Positions 27,441-36,014 of a stretch of 64,000 bases of DNA are shown here, piece by piece. Each line of letters starts with the position of its first letter. Position 1 is the first letter of the stretch. Both the position numbers and the translations under genes were made by a program. Below the pieces are notes generated by a model that saw only the letters and a list, made by a program, of their open reading frames with translations, did not search any database and was not told where the DNA came from. Source of the DNA: Allohoeflea poritis (GTDB lineage Bacteria; Pseudomonadota; Alphaproteobacteria; Rhizobiales; Rhizobiaceae); assembly GCF_027889715.1 (NCBI RefSeq), contig NZ_JAPJZH010000015.1, positions 59,245 through 123,244 on the forward strand, written 5' to 3'.

Positions 27441-27542
27441 TTAGATGCCACCAAAAAGGTAGATCAACGCCAGCAAGCCCACAAACCCTATCACTGCGCG
27501 GGCGGTAATGCCCCAGCAGGACTTTTGGACTGTATCTTCCAT
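27441..27542 (-). CDS. Small single-pass membrane protein (33 residues)
   Basis: A short ORF, MEDTVQKSCWGITARAVIG followed by a hydrophobic segment ending YLFGGI, with one membrane helix at about residues 14-31. GGAG at six bases before the ATG and a strong terminator 26 bases after the stop suggest a real, separate transcription unit. The frame continues upstream to 27641, but without a ribosome-binding site. No family is recognised. A regulatory peptide of a membrane complex is one possibility, not supported by direct evidence. Confidence 0.5.
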   Translation of the reverse strand: MEDTVQKSCWGITARAVIGFVGLLALIYLFGGI

Positions 27543-27829
27543 GTTGGCTCCGAGTGATGCCTCATCAGATCCACCGGCCTTGTTTTCTGCCGTGTGGTGG
27601 AGAGGTCTTCTAGAGGAACCTATTTGCCTTCGCAACTGCAAAAATGGCGGCTTGGTGGCAGATTTTCTGCAATTGATTCAGACTTTGTTAAACATATCAG
27701 CCATTTCAACCGCTTACGAAAAAGGCACCGGTGTCGTTTTTTGTGCACTTTGTGGCGAAAACTACAGTCGCGGCCAGGAATTCCTGCCGTACACTTTGTC
27801 AATTCGACGACTCATGACACATCTTCAGC

Positions 27830-28522
27830 ATGAGCGAACTCGATATCATTGCCGTTCTGATCTGCTTCCTGGCCTGGGCCGTCTTTTCCTGGGCGACGGA
27901 CCGAGAGCACGGATTTCTTCCGGTCAGCCTGACCCAGGTCATGAACATTCATCGCGCAGCCTGGCTGGAAAACAGCCTGCGCCGCGATCTGCGGATGATC
28001 GACACCAGCATCATGGCCGGCCTTCAGCAGGGCACGGGTTTCTTCGCTTCGACGGCGCTGCTGGCGATCGGCGGCTGCTTTGCCTTGCTTGGCGCGACCG
28101 ACCAGGTACTCGGGGTTCTGTCCGACATCCCGCTCGGCGTTCCGGCGGATCGTCAGGCATTCGAGCTCAAAGTGGCCGGGCTGATCGTTATCTTCTGCTA
28201 CTCCTTCTTCAAATTCGGATGGTCCTACCGCCTGTTCAACTATTGCCAGATCCTTGTCGGGGCCATCCCCATGGTTGAGGATGTCGAGGCCGACCGGCAG
28301 CACGCCGATCACTGCGTAAAGCGCGCGGCCGCCATCAACATTCTTGCAGGCAAACATTTCAACGCCGGTTTCCGCGCGATCTTCATTTCACTCGGATATA
28401 TCGGCTGGTTCATCGGCCCGGTCGTGTTCCTGTTCACTACATTGCTGGTCATGCTTGTGCTCATCCGGCGGCAATATTTCTCGGCGGCTCGCAAGGCCCT
28501 GATGTCCGGCGTTGACATCTAG
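27830..28522 (+). CDS. DUF599 family membrane protein
   Basis: A 230-residue inner-membrane protein with an N-terminal helix (residues about 4-22), two central helices (about 66-90 and 115-133) and one C-terminal helix (about 185-212). The FKFGWSYRLFNYCQILVGA segment at 123-141 and ADHCVKRAAAINILAGKHFNAGFRA are typical of DUF599. Its function is unknown. The preceding 287 bases, shared with the divergent small ORF, are comparatively AT-rich and likely hold both promoters. Confidence 0.85.
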   Translation: MSELDIIAVLICFLAWAVFSWATDREHGFLPVSLTQVMNIHRAAWLENSLRRDLRMIDTSIMAGLQQGTGFFASTALLAIGGCFALLGATDQVLGVLSDIPLGVPADRQAFELKVAGLIVIFCYSFFKFGWSYRLFNYCQILVGAIPMVEDVEADRQHADHCVKRAAAINILAGKHFNAGFRAIFISLGYIGWFIGPVVFLFTTLLVMLVLIRRQYFSAARKALMSGVDI

Positions 28523-28638
28523 CCCAGCGGCCTTCAGTTTTCGTCGGTCACATTCGGGAAACTTCGCGGTTTGGCCTCATCGCCAGTGACGGCAGCCGGT
28601 TCCCTGCCGACACAGCTCGAAGCATCGAAAGGAAATCC

Positions 28639-29556
28639 TTGGAAAGGATTGAACGCGCAACGATCGCCGATCTGCTGCTGATCGGGCTGACGGCCGTGAT
28701 CTGGGCTTCGGCGTTTACCGCCATCAAGGTGGCGGTTCCGGAAACCGGGGCATACTGGCTGGCGGCAATCCGCGTTCTGCTGGGCTTCATCGTTCTGCTT
28801 CCCTATGCCTTGTGGAAGGGGTTCATCTTTCCGAAAGACAGCAGGACATGGTGGCTTCTGATCGGCATGTCTGTGCTGAACGTGGTTTTTCCTTTCCTGC
28901 TCATCTCCTGGGCGGAACTGTCCATTGATGCGGGCGTAACCGCGCTCCTCATGGGCACCGGACCTTTCTTCGCCCTTGTCGGAAGCCACCTCTTTACCGA
29001 TGACGACAAGCTGACCGCCACAAAGCTCATCGGCGTCGCCTTCGGATTCTGCGGTGTCATGGTCATCGTCGGCTACGACGCGCTCGCGGGTCTCGGACGA
29101 TCGAATCTTCTGGCGCAGTTCGCCTGCTTTCTCGGCTCCATGTGCTATGTCGTGGCCGGTCTCTTGATCCGCCGCATCGATATCCCGCCGGGCCGCCTTG
29201 CCTGCCTGGCGCTTGGGACCTCCAGCATCGCTCTGGTGGCGCTGGCCTTCGCGGTTGACGGCGCCCCCTCGGCAGACCTGTCCCCGACCGCCGCTTTCGC
29301 GCTCGTCTATCTCGGTATCCTGCCCACGGGCGTGGCGTATATTTTGCGCTTCCATCTGATCCGAAAAATCGGCTATTCGACCTTCGCGATGGGTCTCAAT
29401 CTGATCCCGGTATTTGGAGTATTCCTCGGAATCTGGTTGCTTGGCGAGCCGCTTTCGGCACGCATCATTCTTGCGCTCGCCCTTGTGGTGTGCGGACTGT
29501 TTATCGCCAGGATCGAGCCGAGGAACCGAACGCCGGAGCATGCAGCCCATGACTGA
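28639..29556 (+). CDS. EamA-type (DMT superfamily) transporter
   Basis: A 305-residue protein with ten predicted membrane helices arranged as two EamA repeats, the first starting LLLIGLTAVIWASAFTAIKVAV and the second around residue 160. The family exports amino acids, nucleotide sugars or other small metabolites; the substrate cannot be told. The start is TTG at 28639 with AAAGGAAA upstream. The stop overlaps the next gene by eight bases (ATGACTGA), and that one overlaps the third by four bases, so all three membrane-protein genes form one operon. Confidence 0.87.
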   Translation: MERIERATIADLLLIGLTAVIWASAFTAIKVAVPETGAYWLAAIRVLLGFIVLLPYALWKGFIFPKDSRTWWLLIGMSVLNVVFPFLLISWAELSIDAGVTALLMGTGPFFALVGSHLFTDDDKLTATKLIGVAFGFCGVMVIVGYDALAGLGRSNLLAQFACFLGSMCYVVAGLLIRRIDIPPGRLACLALGTSSIALVALAFAVDGAPSADLSPTAAFALVYLGILPTGVAYILRFHLIRKIGYSTFAMGLNLIPVFGVFLGIWLLGEPLSARIILALALVVCGLFIARIEPRNRTPEHAAHD

Positions 29557-30535
29557 CGCGCTATCGGAAAGGTCCCCAAAACAGCGTCTGGCCCTGATTG
29601 ACGTGGCCAGGGGTACGGCACTCCTGGCCATGGCGATCTACCATTTCACATGGGACCTCGAGTTCTTCGGTTATGTCTCACCCGGCCTGACCACCGAAGG
29701 CGGCTGGAAGCTGTTTGCACGCCTCATCGCGGGCAGCTTCCTGTTTCTGGTCGGCATCAGCCTGGTCCTCGGGCACAGCAACGGCATTCGGTGGCGGTCC
29801 TTTGGAAAACGCCTCCTGATGATCGCCGCCGCCGCGCTTGCCATCACCATTGCCACGCGATTTGCCACGCCGGACCGATACATCTTCTTCGGTATTCTGC
29901 ATTGCATCGCCGCTTCCAGCCTGTTGGGGTTGGCGTTCCTGCGGCTGCCGCCCATCGTGACCGCCATTGCAGGCCTCGCGGCTATGCTTGCGCCCTATTA
30001 TCTCGCTTCCGGCTTTTTCAGTCAGAACTGGCTTCTGTGGCTCGGCCTCTCCTCAGAACCTGTCCGGTCCAATGACTATGTGCCGATCCTGCCATGGTTC
30101 GGACCTGTGCTGTTTGGCATCGCAGCGGCACGAGCCGGCCAGGCCTTCGGACTGTTTGCGTGGATTGCGTCAATCGACCGCAGGCAAATCGCTGTTGAAA
30201 AACCGCTGGCCTTTGCCGGCCGCCACAGTCTTGCCGTCTATCTCATCCATCAACCGGTTCTGATCGGTTTGGTCTATCTTGCAAGCATTGCGATTCCGGC
30301 TCCTGCTGCGGATCCGGCGGCGAATTTCTCCGCCAGTTGCAACAGCTCTTGCGCGAGCGAGAACCCGGCCGATTTCTGCAATCGCTTCTGCGAGTGCACG
30401 CTCGGCGAACTCAGAAATGCGGGTTTGCTGGAAACGTTGCTCACCTCGGAAGCGGATGTAGGACTGACACCGGGTGTAACGGAGATCGTAAACGCGTGTA
30501 CAGCATCAGTCTTAGAGGGAAACCGGGCGGAATGA
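29549..30535 (+). CDS. DUF1624 heparan-alpha-glucosaminide N-acetyltransferase-like protein
   Basis: A 328-residue membrane protein with seven or eight helices. The N-terminal RLALIDVARGTALLAMAIYHFTWDLEFFG holds the conserved Asp/Arg and His of the DUF1624 acyltransferase family, and GRHSLAVYLIHQPVLIGLVYL is the usual last helix. The C-terminal extension (about residues 258-300) is soluble and has six Cys within 24 residues (SASCNSSCASENPAD then FCNRFCECTL). The ATG at 29549 has GGAG ten bases before it; an ATG at 29540 is too close to that site. It probably transfers an acyl group to an envelope carbohydrate; the acceptor is unknown. Confidence 0.82.
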   Translation: MTDALSERSPKQRLALIDVARGTALLAMAIYHFTWDLEFFGYVSPGLTTEGGWKLFARLIAGSFLFLVGISLVLGHSNGIRWRSFGKRLLMIAAAALAITIATRFATPDRYIFFGILHCIAASSLLGLAFLRLPPIVTAIAGLAAMLAPYYLASGFFSQNWLLWLGLSSEPVRSNDYVPILPWFGPVLFGIAAARAGQAFGLFAWIASIDRRQIAVEKPLAFAGRHSLAVYLIHQPVLIGLVYLASIAIPAPAADPAANFSASCNSSCASENPADFCNRFCECTLGELRNAGLLETLLTSEADVGLTPGVTEIVNACTASVLEGNRAE

Positions 30536-30999
30536 GCGCATACCGGGCAAAGCCAAGCAATGTTCCATGGCCACCGATCATAGCTGCCGCAGCGTTGCTG
30601 CTTTCAATCCTCGCTGGTCGCGTTTTTGCCCTGCCGCTGCCCGACACGGCCTTCCTCCGCATGATCGGCGTTTTGTTTTTACTGGCGGCCATCGCGGTCG
30701 ATATCTGGTCGATCACCACCTTGCGGGCTGCCCGGACCACTATCATGCCGACACGCAAATCGACATGCCTCGTCACCGCCGGGCCCTATGGTCTCAGCCG
30801 AAATCCGATCTATTGCGGCTATGTCCTGTTCCTGATTGCACTCGGGCTGATCCTGGCGAACGCCTGGTTCGTGGTATTTGCTGCGGCAACGGCCTATGGC
30901 ATCCAACGCTTTGCGATCGAACGTGAGGAACTGCATCTGCTGGCAGTATTCGGGGCAGAATATGAAGCCTATTGCCGCCGTGTTCGGCGGTGGGTCTGA
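30532..30999 (+). CDS. Isoprenylcysteine methyltransferase-like membrane protein
   Basis: A 155-residue membrane protein with about four helices. The C-terminal half has the ICMT/PEMT-like motif VTAGPYGLSRNPIYCGYVLFLIA (residues about 84-106), REE near 125 and a terminal EYEAYCRRVRRWV, which bind S-adenosylmethionine in this family. The ATG overlaps the preceding stop (ATGA). In bacteria such proteins methylate lipids or small molecules; the substrate is not known. It is the last gene of the three-gene membrane operon and converges with the MerR gene after one base. Confidence 0.85.
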   Translation: MSAYRAKPSNVPWPPIIAAAALLLSILAGRVFALPLPDTAFLRMIGVLFLLAAIAVDIWSITTLRAARTTIMPTRKSTCLVTAGPYGLSRNPIYCGYVLFLIALGLILANAWFVVFAAATAYGIQRFAIEREELHLLAVFGAEYEAYCRRVRRWV

Positions 31000-31000
31000 C

Positions 31001-31387
31001 TCAGGTTCCGACGCGTAATTCGGCCAGCCGCGCCAGGCAGGCCTCATCGACACTGTCCAGCTCGGCCAGCGTTTCCTCGATATCCCTGCGCTTCTGATTG
31101 AGCTGCTCGCGCTTTTCGGCAACACGTTGCATCATCAGTTCGAGTTGACCGAGTTCGCCGGGCGGTCCCTTGTAGATTTCGATGATCTCACGGATTTCCG
31201 CGATGGTGAAACCGAGACGCCGTCCGCGCAGAATTTCCTTGATCAGGTGACGGTCGGCCGCACGGAACAGGCGGGTGCGCCCGCGCCTGTCCGGTTGAAT
31301 GAGCCCCTCGTCCTCATAGAAGCGCAACGTCCGCGTCGACACGCCGAATTCGCGGGTCAATTCGGTAATGGTATAGTATTTGCGCAC
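31001..31387 (-). CDS. MerR family regulator, LiuR-like
   Basis: A 128-residue transcription factor. The N-terminal winged HTH reads YTITELTREFGVSTRTLRFYEDEGL (about residues 5-29, the MerR signature), followed by RRGRTRLFRAADR and the KEILRGRRLGFTIAEIREII helix. A coiled coil closes the protein (about 80-115). The sequence resembles LiuR, which controls branched-chain amino acid and acyl-CoA degradation. There are no Cys metal ligands in the effector loop, so it is not a metal sensor. GTG start at 31387. A perfect 14-base palindrome 42 bases upstream is probably its own operator. No liu genes are next to it. Confidence 0.88.
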   Translation of the reverse strand: MRKYYTITELTREFGVSTRTLRFYEDEGLIQPDRRGRTRLFRAADRHLIKEILRGRRLGFTIAEIREIIEIYKGPPGELGQLELMMQRVAEKREQLNQKRRDIEETLAELDSVDEACLARLAELRVGT

Positions 31388-31428
31388 ATTGATTCCTGTA
31401 TTTTTTGACCTTTAGGAATTTTGTCTTT

Positions 31429-31442
31429 CTTTTACGTAAAAG
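31429..31442. promoter_or_regulatory. Palindromic operator upstream of the LiuR-like gene
   Basis: CTTTTACGTAAAAG is a perfect 14-base inverted repeat. The core TTTACGTAAA resembles the LiuR motif described in proteobacteria. It sits in the 70 bases between the MerR start and the mgtE stop, which points to autoregulation. Confidence 0.6.
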
Positions 31443-31457
31443 TCAATTAAGCCGGAT

Positions 31458-32873
31458 CTAGATCAGACCGAACCACCAGCCTGCAAGGCCAAGAAAGGCG
31501 AAGAAGCCGACAACGTCGGTTACGGTGGTCACGAACACCGCCGACGCAATGGCCGGATCGACATTGACCTTGTCGAGAAGCAGCGGCAGCAGGATTCCCG
31601 CAAGGCCGGCAGCAAGCATGTTTATGATCATTGCCGCGGCAATGATGAAGCCAAGCTGACCGTTGCCGAACCAGGCATAGGCAAGAAGCCCGACGACAAA
31701 GGCGAACAGAATGCCGTTGATGAAACCGACGAAGAACTCACGGCGTATGATGCGGGCCGCGTTGTAGATATCGAGGTCGCGTGTCGCCAGCGCGCGGACG
31801 GTGACGGTCAGTGTCTGCGTTCCGGCATTTCCGCCCATCGAGGCAACGATCGGCATCAGCACAGCCAGCGCAACCATCTGCTGGATTGTGGCATCGAAAA
31901 GACCGATGACCATGGAGGCGAGCACCGCTGTTCCCAGATTGACCATCAGCCATGGAAAACGCGAGCGAACCGTCGCTGCGACATCGTCCGAAAGCTCCTC
32001 GTCGCCGACGCCGCCGAGCCGCATGATGTCCTCTTCGGCCTCCTCCTGGATCATGTCGACGACATCGTCGATGGTCAGGACGCCGACCAGCCGGTCGTTC
32101 TGGTCGACAACGGCGGCCGACAAAAGGTCATATTGCTCAACCAGTTGCGCCGCCTCTTCCTGGTCCATCTCGGCCGGGATCGGATGGCTCGTCTCGTGCA
32201 TGATGGCTTCGATCTTCACCTCGCGCTTGCTGCGCAGGATGCGGTCAAGGTCCACGGCGCCGAGCAGGCGGAAGGTCGGATCGATCACGAAAATCTGCGC
32301 GAAGGAGTCCGGCAGATTGTCCTCTTCGCGCATATAGTCGATTGTCTGCCCGACACTCCAGAACGGCGGCACGGCGACGAATTCCGTCTGCATGCGCCGC
32401 CCGGCGGTATCTTCCGGATAGTCGAGCGAGCGCCGCAGCCTGATCCGCTCGGTGAAGGGCAGCTTCGCCAGGATGTCTTCCTGGTCCTGCTCGTCCAGGT
32501 CCTCCAGGATGTAGACGGCGTCGTCGGAATCGAGGTCCTCGAGGCCCTCCGCGACCTTTTCGTTCGGCAGGTCGTCGACGATCTCGCGCCGGATCGCCTC
32601 GTCCACCTCGGTCAGAGCGGTATAGTCGAAATCATCGCCAAGAAGGCGCACCAGCGCATGACGCTGCTCGGACTGAAGCGACTCGATCAGGTCGCCGAGT
32701 TCCGATTCGTGCAGACTTCCGACATGTTCCTTTAAAAGCAGCGTGTCCCGGTCGGCGATCGCCGCACCGATGCGAGCGACGTAGTCGGCGCGAATAACGC
32801 CGTCCTCGTCGTAGATCTCGGTGCGGTCCGGAGTCTGATCTCCGACCGCCGAATGGACGCTGTGCTCGTTCAT
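31458..32873 (-). CDS. mgtE: Magnesium transporter MgtE
   Basis: A 471-residue Mg2+ channel/transporter. The N-terminal acidic helical domain (residues about 30-150, DLESDDAVYILEDLDEQDQ pattern) and two CBS domains (about 150-275) gate the pore in response to cytoplasmic magnesium. The C-terminal part has five helices (about 310-470), with the pore motif MGGNAGTQTLTVTVRALA around residue 345-362. Start is ATG at 32873. It is a single gene, 99 bases downstream of the metallo-beta-lactamase gene of the next operon. Confidence 0.96.
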   Translation of the reverse strand: MNEHSVHSAVGDQTPDRTEIYDEDGVIRADYVARIGAAIADRDTLLLKEHVGSLHESELGDLIESLQSEQRHALVRLLGDDFDYTALTEVDEAIRREIVDDLPNEKVAEGLEDLDSDDAVYILEDLDEQDQEDILAKLPFTERIRLRRSLDYPEDTAGRRMQTEFVAVPPFWSVGQTIDYMREEDNLPDSFAQIFVIDPTFRLLGAVDLDRILRSKREVKIEAIMHETSHPIPAEMDQEEAAQLVEQYDLLSAAVVDQNDRLVGVLTIDDVVDMIQEEAEEDIMRLGGVGDEELSDDVAATVRSRFPWLMVNLGTAVLASMVIGLFDATIQQMVALAVLMPIVASMGGNAGTQTLTVTVRALATRDLDIYNAARIIRREFFVGFINGILFAFVVGLLAYAWFGNGQLGFIIAAAMIINMLAAGLAGILLPLLLDKVNVDPAIASAVFVTTVTDVVGFFAFLGLAGWWFGLI

Positions 32874-32972
32874 AAAGGCCGAATCTGAAGCGCTGCATGT
32901 CGGTTCGGGCGACCTTAGAGCAAGTCTTGACTGGATTGAACCATTTGACAGGAGCGATTCAGCGCGCCCACA

Positions 32973-34241
32973 TCAAATTTCGGCAGCCGCAACGAGATAA
33001 TAGTTTCTTGCCGTTGCGTTGATTTCCTCATTCGCCCGGGCGCGCAGGCAGGAGGCCTTGAGCAGCCGATACTGCGTGTTTCCGCTGTCAATGGCGAGCA
33101 GCCGGTCCAGCAGCTCCAGCGACCATTGGTGATCACCGTCCCGATGAGCGGTCAGCGCCGAATCGAACAGCGCCGCCTCGCCACCAGCAAGCGTGACCAT
33201 GCGTTCGGCTTCCCGTCGGGGTGGCAGCCGGTCGAGATTGGTCGGATTGCCGTCAAACCATCCCAGTGTCCCGGCGCAATAGGCGCGAACCGACCATGAG
33301 ATCTTTCCGTAGAACTCCTGCAGATGCGGCTTGTCGGAAAGCGATGCGGGAAGTCCGATCTTGTCCGCCAGCTCATCGGCCCCCTCGCCCCGGTCCAGAC
33401 CGGCGACGGTCTCGGCGACGACATGCCGGATGGCATCGCGGTAATCCGTCAGCACGCCGCGCACATTGTCCGCTCCGATTACCGGGCGCGTGTGACCGGG
33501 CGCGAGGATTTCGGCATTGAACGCCAGGAGAAGGTCCAGCGAATCCACCCAGGCATCAAAATCCCGATAGGGCGTACCCCGTATGGCATAGAGGTTGGGA
33601 AACGATTTGTAGAAATTGTCGCCGCAGATCAGGATCCCGTTGCTTGCATCCCAGACAACCAGATGATCAGGCGTTTCGCCCGGCGCGTGGACAAGTTCCA
33701 GCTCTATCCCGCAGATGGTGCGCCGGATCCGTTCCTCGCTGACAAGAGTCGCCGGTGGGACGAAACCGGCGCCAAGCCCTTCGAGCGGCCGGTCGCCCGG
33801 ACCGCATCCGAGATTGACGCGCTCATCCGGGAACGACAGTCCGATGCCGAATTGGCGCTTTGTCCGGGCGGCAAGCGCCTTGTTGGGCAGCGGCTTGTTT
33901 TCATCGACGGCCACAAGGTCGGAGGAGAAGCGATGGCTGGCGATGATCTCCGGCTCGCCCGCACCGGCAAAAACCCGTGCGCCGCTGATATGATCGCGAT
34001 GGGAATGGGTGTAGATGATCGCCTGGATCGGAAGATCCGTGATGCGGCGAAATTCATGCAGGATGTTCTCTGCCGCCTTCGTCGATTCCGTCGTATCGAC
34101 GATGATGACGCCCTCGTCGCCGACGATCATGTAGACGTTCGAGGCGGCAAAACCGATGGCCGCATGGACATTCGGCGCGAGCGCAATGACCTCCTTGCGA
34201 AATTCGTTTGAGTGATCTTTCAGGCGCTGCAGCGGCGTCAT
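32973..34241 (-). CDS. Alkylsulfatase-like metallo-beta-lactamase fold hydrolase
   Basis: A 422-residue hydrolase of the class III alkylsulfatase (SdsA/BDS1) branch of the metallo-beta-lactamase superfamily. The zinc motif THSHRDH is at residues 78-84; HAPGETPDHLVVW and APGHTRPVIG supply further ligand His residues. The dimerisation/helical domain follows (about 290-420, WFDGNPTNLDRLPP then AERMVTLAGG). The C-terminal SCP2-like domain found in full SdsA enzymes (total about 650 residues) is absent. No signal peptide is present, so it acts in the cytoplasm. GGAGG eight bases before the ATG. It is the last gene of the sulfatase/TRAP operon and may take sulfate off an alkyl ester. Confidence 0.85.
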   Translation of the reverse strand: MTPLQRLKDHSNEFRKEVIALAPNVHAAIGFAASNVYMIVGDEGVIIVDTTESTKAAENILHEFRRITDLPIQAIIYTHSHRDHISGARVFAGAGEPEIIASHRFSSDLVAVDENKPLPNKALAARTKRQFGIGLSFPDERVNLGCGPGDRPLEGLGAGFVPPATLVSEERIRRTICGIELELVHAPGETPDHLVVWDASNGILICGDNFYKSFPNLYAIRGTPYRDFDAWVDSLDLLLAFNAEILAPGHTRPVIGADNVRGVLTDYRDAIRHVVAETVAGLDRGEGADELADKIGLPASLSDKPHLQEFYGKISWSVRAYCAGTLGWFDGNPTNLDRLPPRREAERMVTLAGGEAALFDSALTAHRDGDHQWSLELLDRLLAIDSGNTQYRLLKASCLRARANEEINATARNYYLVAAAEI

Positions 34242-34262
34242 GGGGATGCCTCCAGAATTTCT

Positions 34263-35951
34263 CTAACCGGCATCCTCATCGACACCGGTGTAACGGCCCT
34301 GCGCCCTCCCCCGGTAGACTTCGGTGAGGTCAGGGCTTGCCTCGGTCCCGTCATAGAGGCCGAGCAGCACACCGGAACGGCGCGATCCGCCGCGACTTTC
34401 GACAATCGTCTCGTCGGAGATGGTCGTGCGCTGCGAGGCGCGACGGGCCCACCGCGCCAACCGCTCATACATGAGGTCGATGATTTCGGCATATTCCGGA
34501 TCATCGCCGAGGTCTTTAAGTTCCTGCGGGTCATTGACCAGATCGAACAGCATCGGCCGGAAGCCGCCTTCTGCGTGAATGAACTTCCAGCTCCCGTCGG
34601 CGACCATGAACAGACGGGCCTGTTTCGGCGACAGATTGAGCGCGGCTGCCTGGGAGCTCGCGGAATAGTCATATTCGCTGATGACAAAGTCGCGCCAGTC
34701 GTCGACGGTTTCGCCGCGCAGCAACGGCATCAGCGAACGGCCCTCGATGATGTGGTCGGGAACCTTGCCGCCCTCCGCTTCGACAAACGTCGCCGCCAGA
34801 TCGATGCTCTCGACCAGCGCATCGCACACGGTTCCGCGCGTGCCGTCCGCAGATGAAGACGGATCGCACACGATCAGCGGCACCTTGACCGACTGCTCGT
34901 GGAAGAGGTCCTTTTCGCCCAGCCAGTGATCGCCGAGATAGTCGCCATGGTCCGACGTGACCACGATCATCGTGTCGTCCATGCGTCCTGATTGCTCGAG
35001 ATAAGCCAGCAAGCGGCCGATCTGATCATCGCACTGCTTGATCAGGCCCATATAGGCGGGGATGACCTTTTCACGCACCTCGTCGCGGGAAAACGCCTTG
35101 CCGATGGCATTGTCCATGTAGGCGGCATAGACCGGATGCGGATTGATCCGCTCCGCTTCGCTTCGGATGACCGGCTGGATCTGGTTGTGCCCGTACATCG
35201 CATGATAGGGCTCTGGAACGATATAGGGCCAGTGCGGCTTTATATAGGACAGGTGACACAGCCACGGCCCGCTGTTCTCGCTTGCCATTTTCTCCATGAA
35301 ATCAATGGCACGGCCGGTCATGTAGGGCGTTTCGGAATCCTCCTCCCGGATATTCGCCGGCTTGTCCGCATGCTGCATGAACCAGCCGGAAGCGACGGCG
35401 CCATCGTCCTCGACACCGGAATTGGCGTAGTCATGCCAAGGGTTTTCCGCTTCGTAGCCCTTTGATTTCAGATATTCATTGTAGGGCGAGCGCCGGGAAT
35501 CGTAAAAGCCTTCCGGTCCCTGCGCCCACAGCCCGTCATCGCGCTCGAAAACATCGAAACCGCATTCCGAGACGCGCGCGCCGATGATCGACTGCGACGA
35601 TATGCCGAGCCGGTCCATCCCCTTCTGGTCGACCTTCATATGCGTCTTGCCGACAAGCCAGGTTTCCACCCCGATCTCGCGCAGATGGTCGCCGAGCGTC
35701 ATCTCACCGACCTTGAGCGGAAAATTGTTCCAGGCCGCGCCGTGGCTGTGCACATAGCGGCCCGTATAGAAGGACATGCGCGAGGCCCCGCAGATCGGCG
35801 ACTGGACATAGGCATTGGAAAACCGCACGCCCATCGCCGCGATACGGTCGATATTCGGCGTCTCCAGAGTCGCATGCCCGGCGCAACTCAGATAATCGTA
35901 GCGCAACTGGTCGAACATGATGAAGAGGATGTTTTTGATCGTGCGCTGCAT
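34263..35951 (-). CDS. Formylglycine-type sulfatase/phosphonate monoester hydrolase
   Basis: A 562-residue alkaline-phosphatase-superfamily hydrolase. The metal residue in IMFDQLR (Asp14), the active-site CGASR (Cys54 to Arg58, which must become formylglycine), GKTHMK, IKPHWPY and the second metal site TSDHGDYLGDHWLGEKDLF (about residue 345-365) are present. The CxAxR form and segments such as PYHAMYGHNQIQPVIR resemble rhizobial phosphonate monoester hydrolases as much as arylsulfatases. No signal peptide, so it is cytoplasmic. The gene lies 63 bases behind the TAXI gene and 21 before the alkylsulfatase-like gene. The formylglycine-generating enzyme needed for maturation is not among the SUMF1 proteins of this window. 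Confidence 0.87.
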   Translation of the reverse strand: MQRTIKNILFIMFDQLRYDYLSCAGHATLETPNIDRIAAMGVRFSNAYVQSPICGASRMSFYTGRYVHSHGAAWNNFPLKVGEMTLGDHLREIGVETWLVGKTHMKVDQKGMDRLGISSQSIIGARVSECGFDVFERDDGLWAQGPEGFYDSRRSPYNEYLKSKGYEAENPWHDYANSGVEDDGAVASGWFMQHADKPANIREEDSETPYMTGRAIDFMEKMASENSGPWLCHLSYIKPHWPYIVPEPYHAMYGHNQIQPVIRSEAERINPHPVYAAYMDNAIGKAFSRDEVREKVIPAYMGLIKQCDDQIGRLLAYLEQSGRMDDTMIVVTSDHGDYLGDHWLGEKDLFHEQSVKVPLIVCDPSSSADGTRGTVCDALVESIDLAATFVEAEGGKVPDHIIEGRSLMPLLRGETVDDWRDFVISEYDYSASSQAAALNLSPKQARLFMVADGSWKFIHAEGGFRPMLFDLVNDPQELKDLGDDPEYAEIIDLMYERLARWARRASQRTTISDETIVESRGGSRRSGVLLGLYDGTEASPDLTEVYRGRAQGRYTGVDEDAG

Positions 35952-36014
35952 CTTTGTCCTTCGTTGAACGATGTCTGTGACGGGCCGCGCCGCGGCCCGT
36001 CCTGTTGGATTGGC

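Noticed and set aside
25702..27444. 580-codon plus-strand open frame over sdaA
   Set aside because: It mirrors sdaA and DUF1489, which have recognisable families; the translated product has low-complexity Arg/His-rich sequence.
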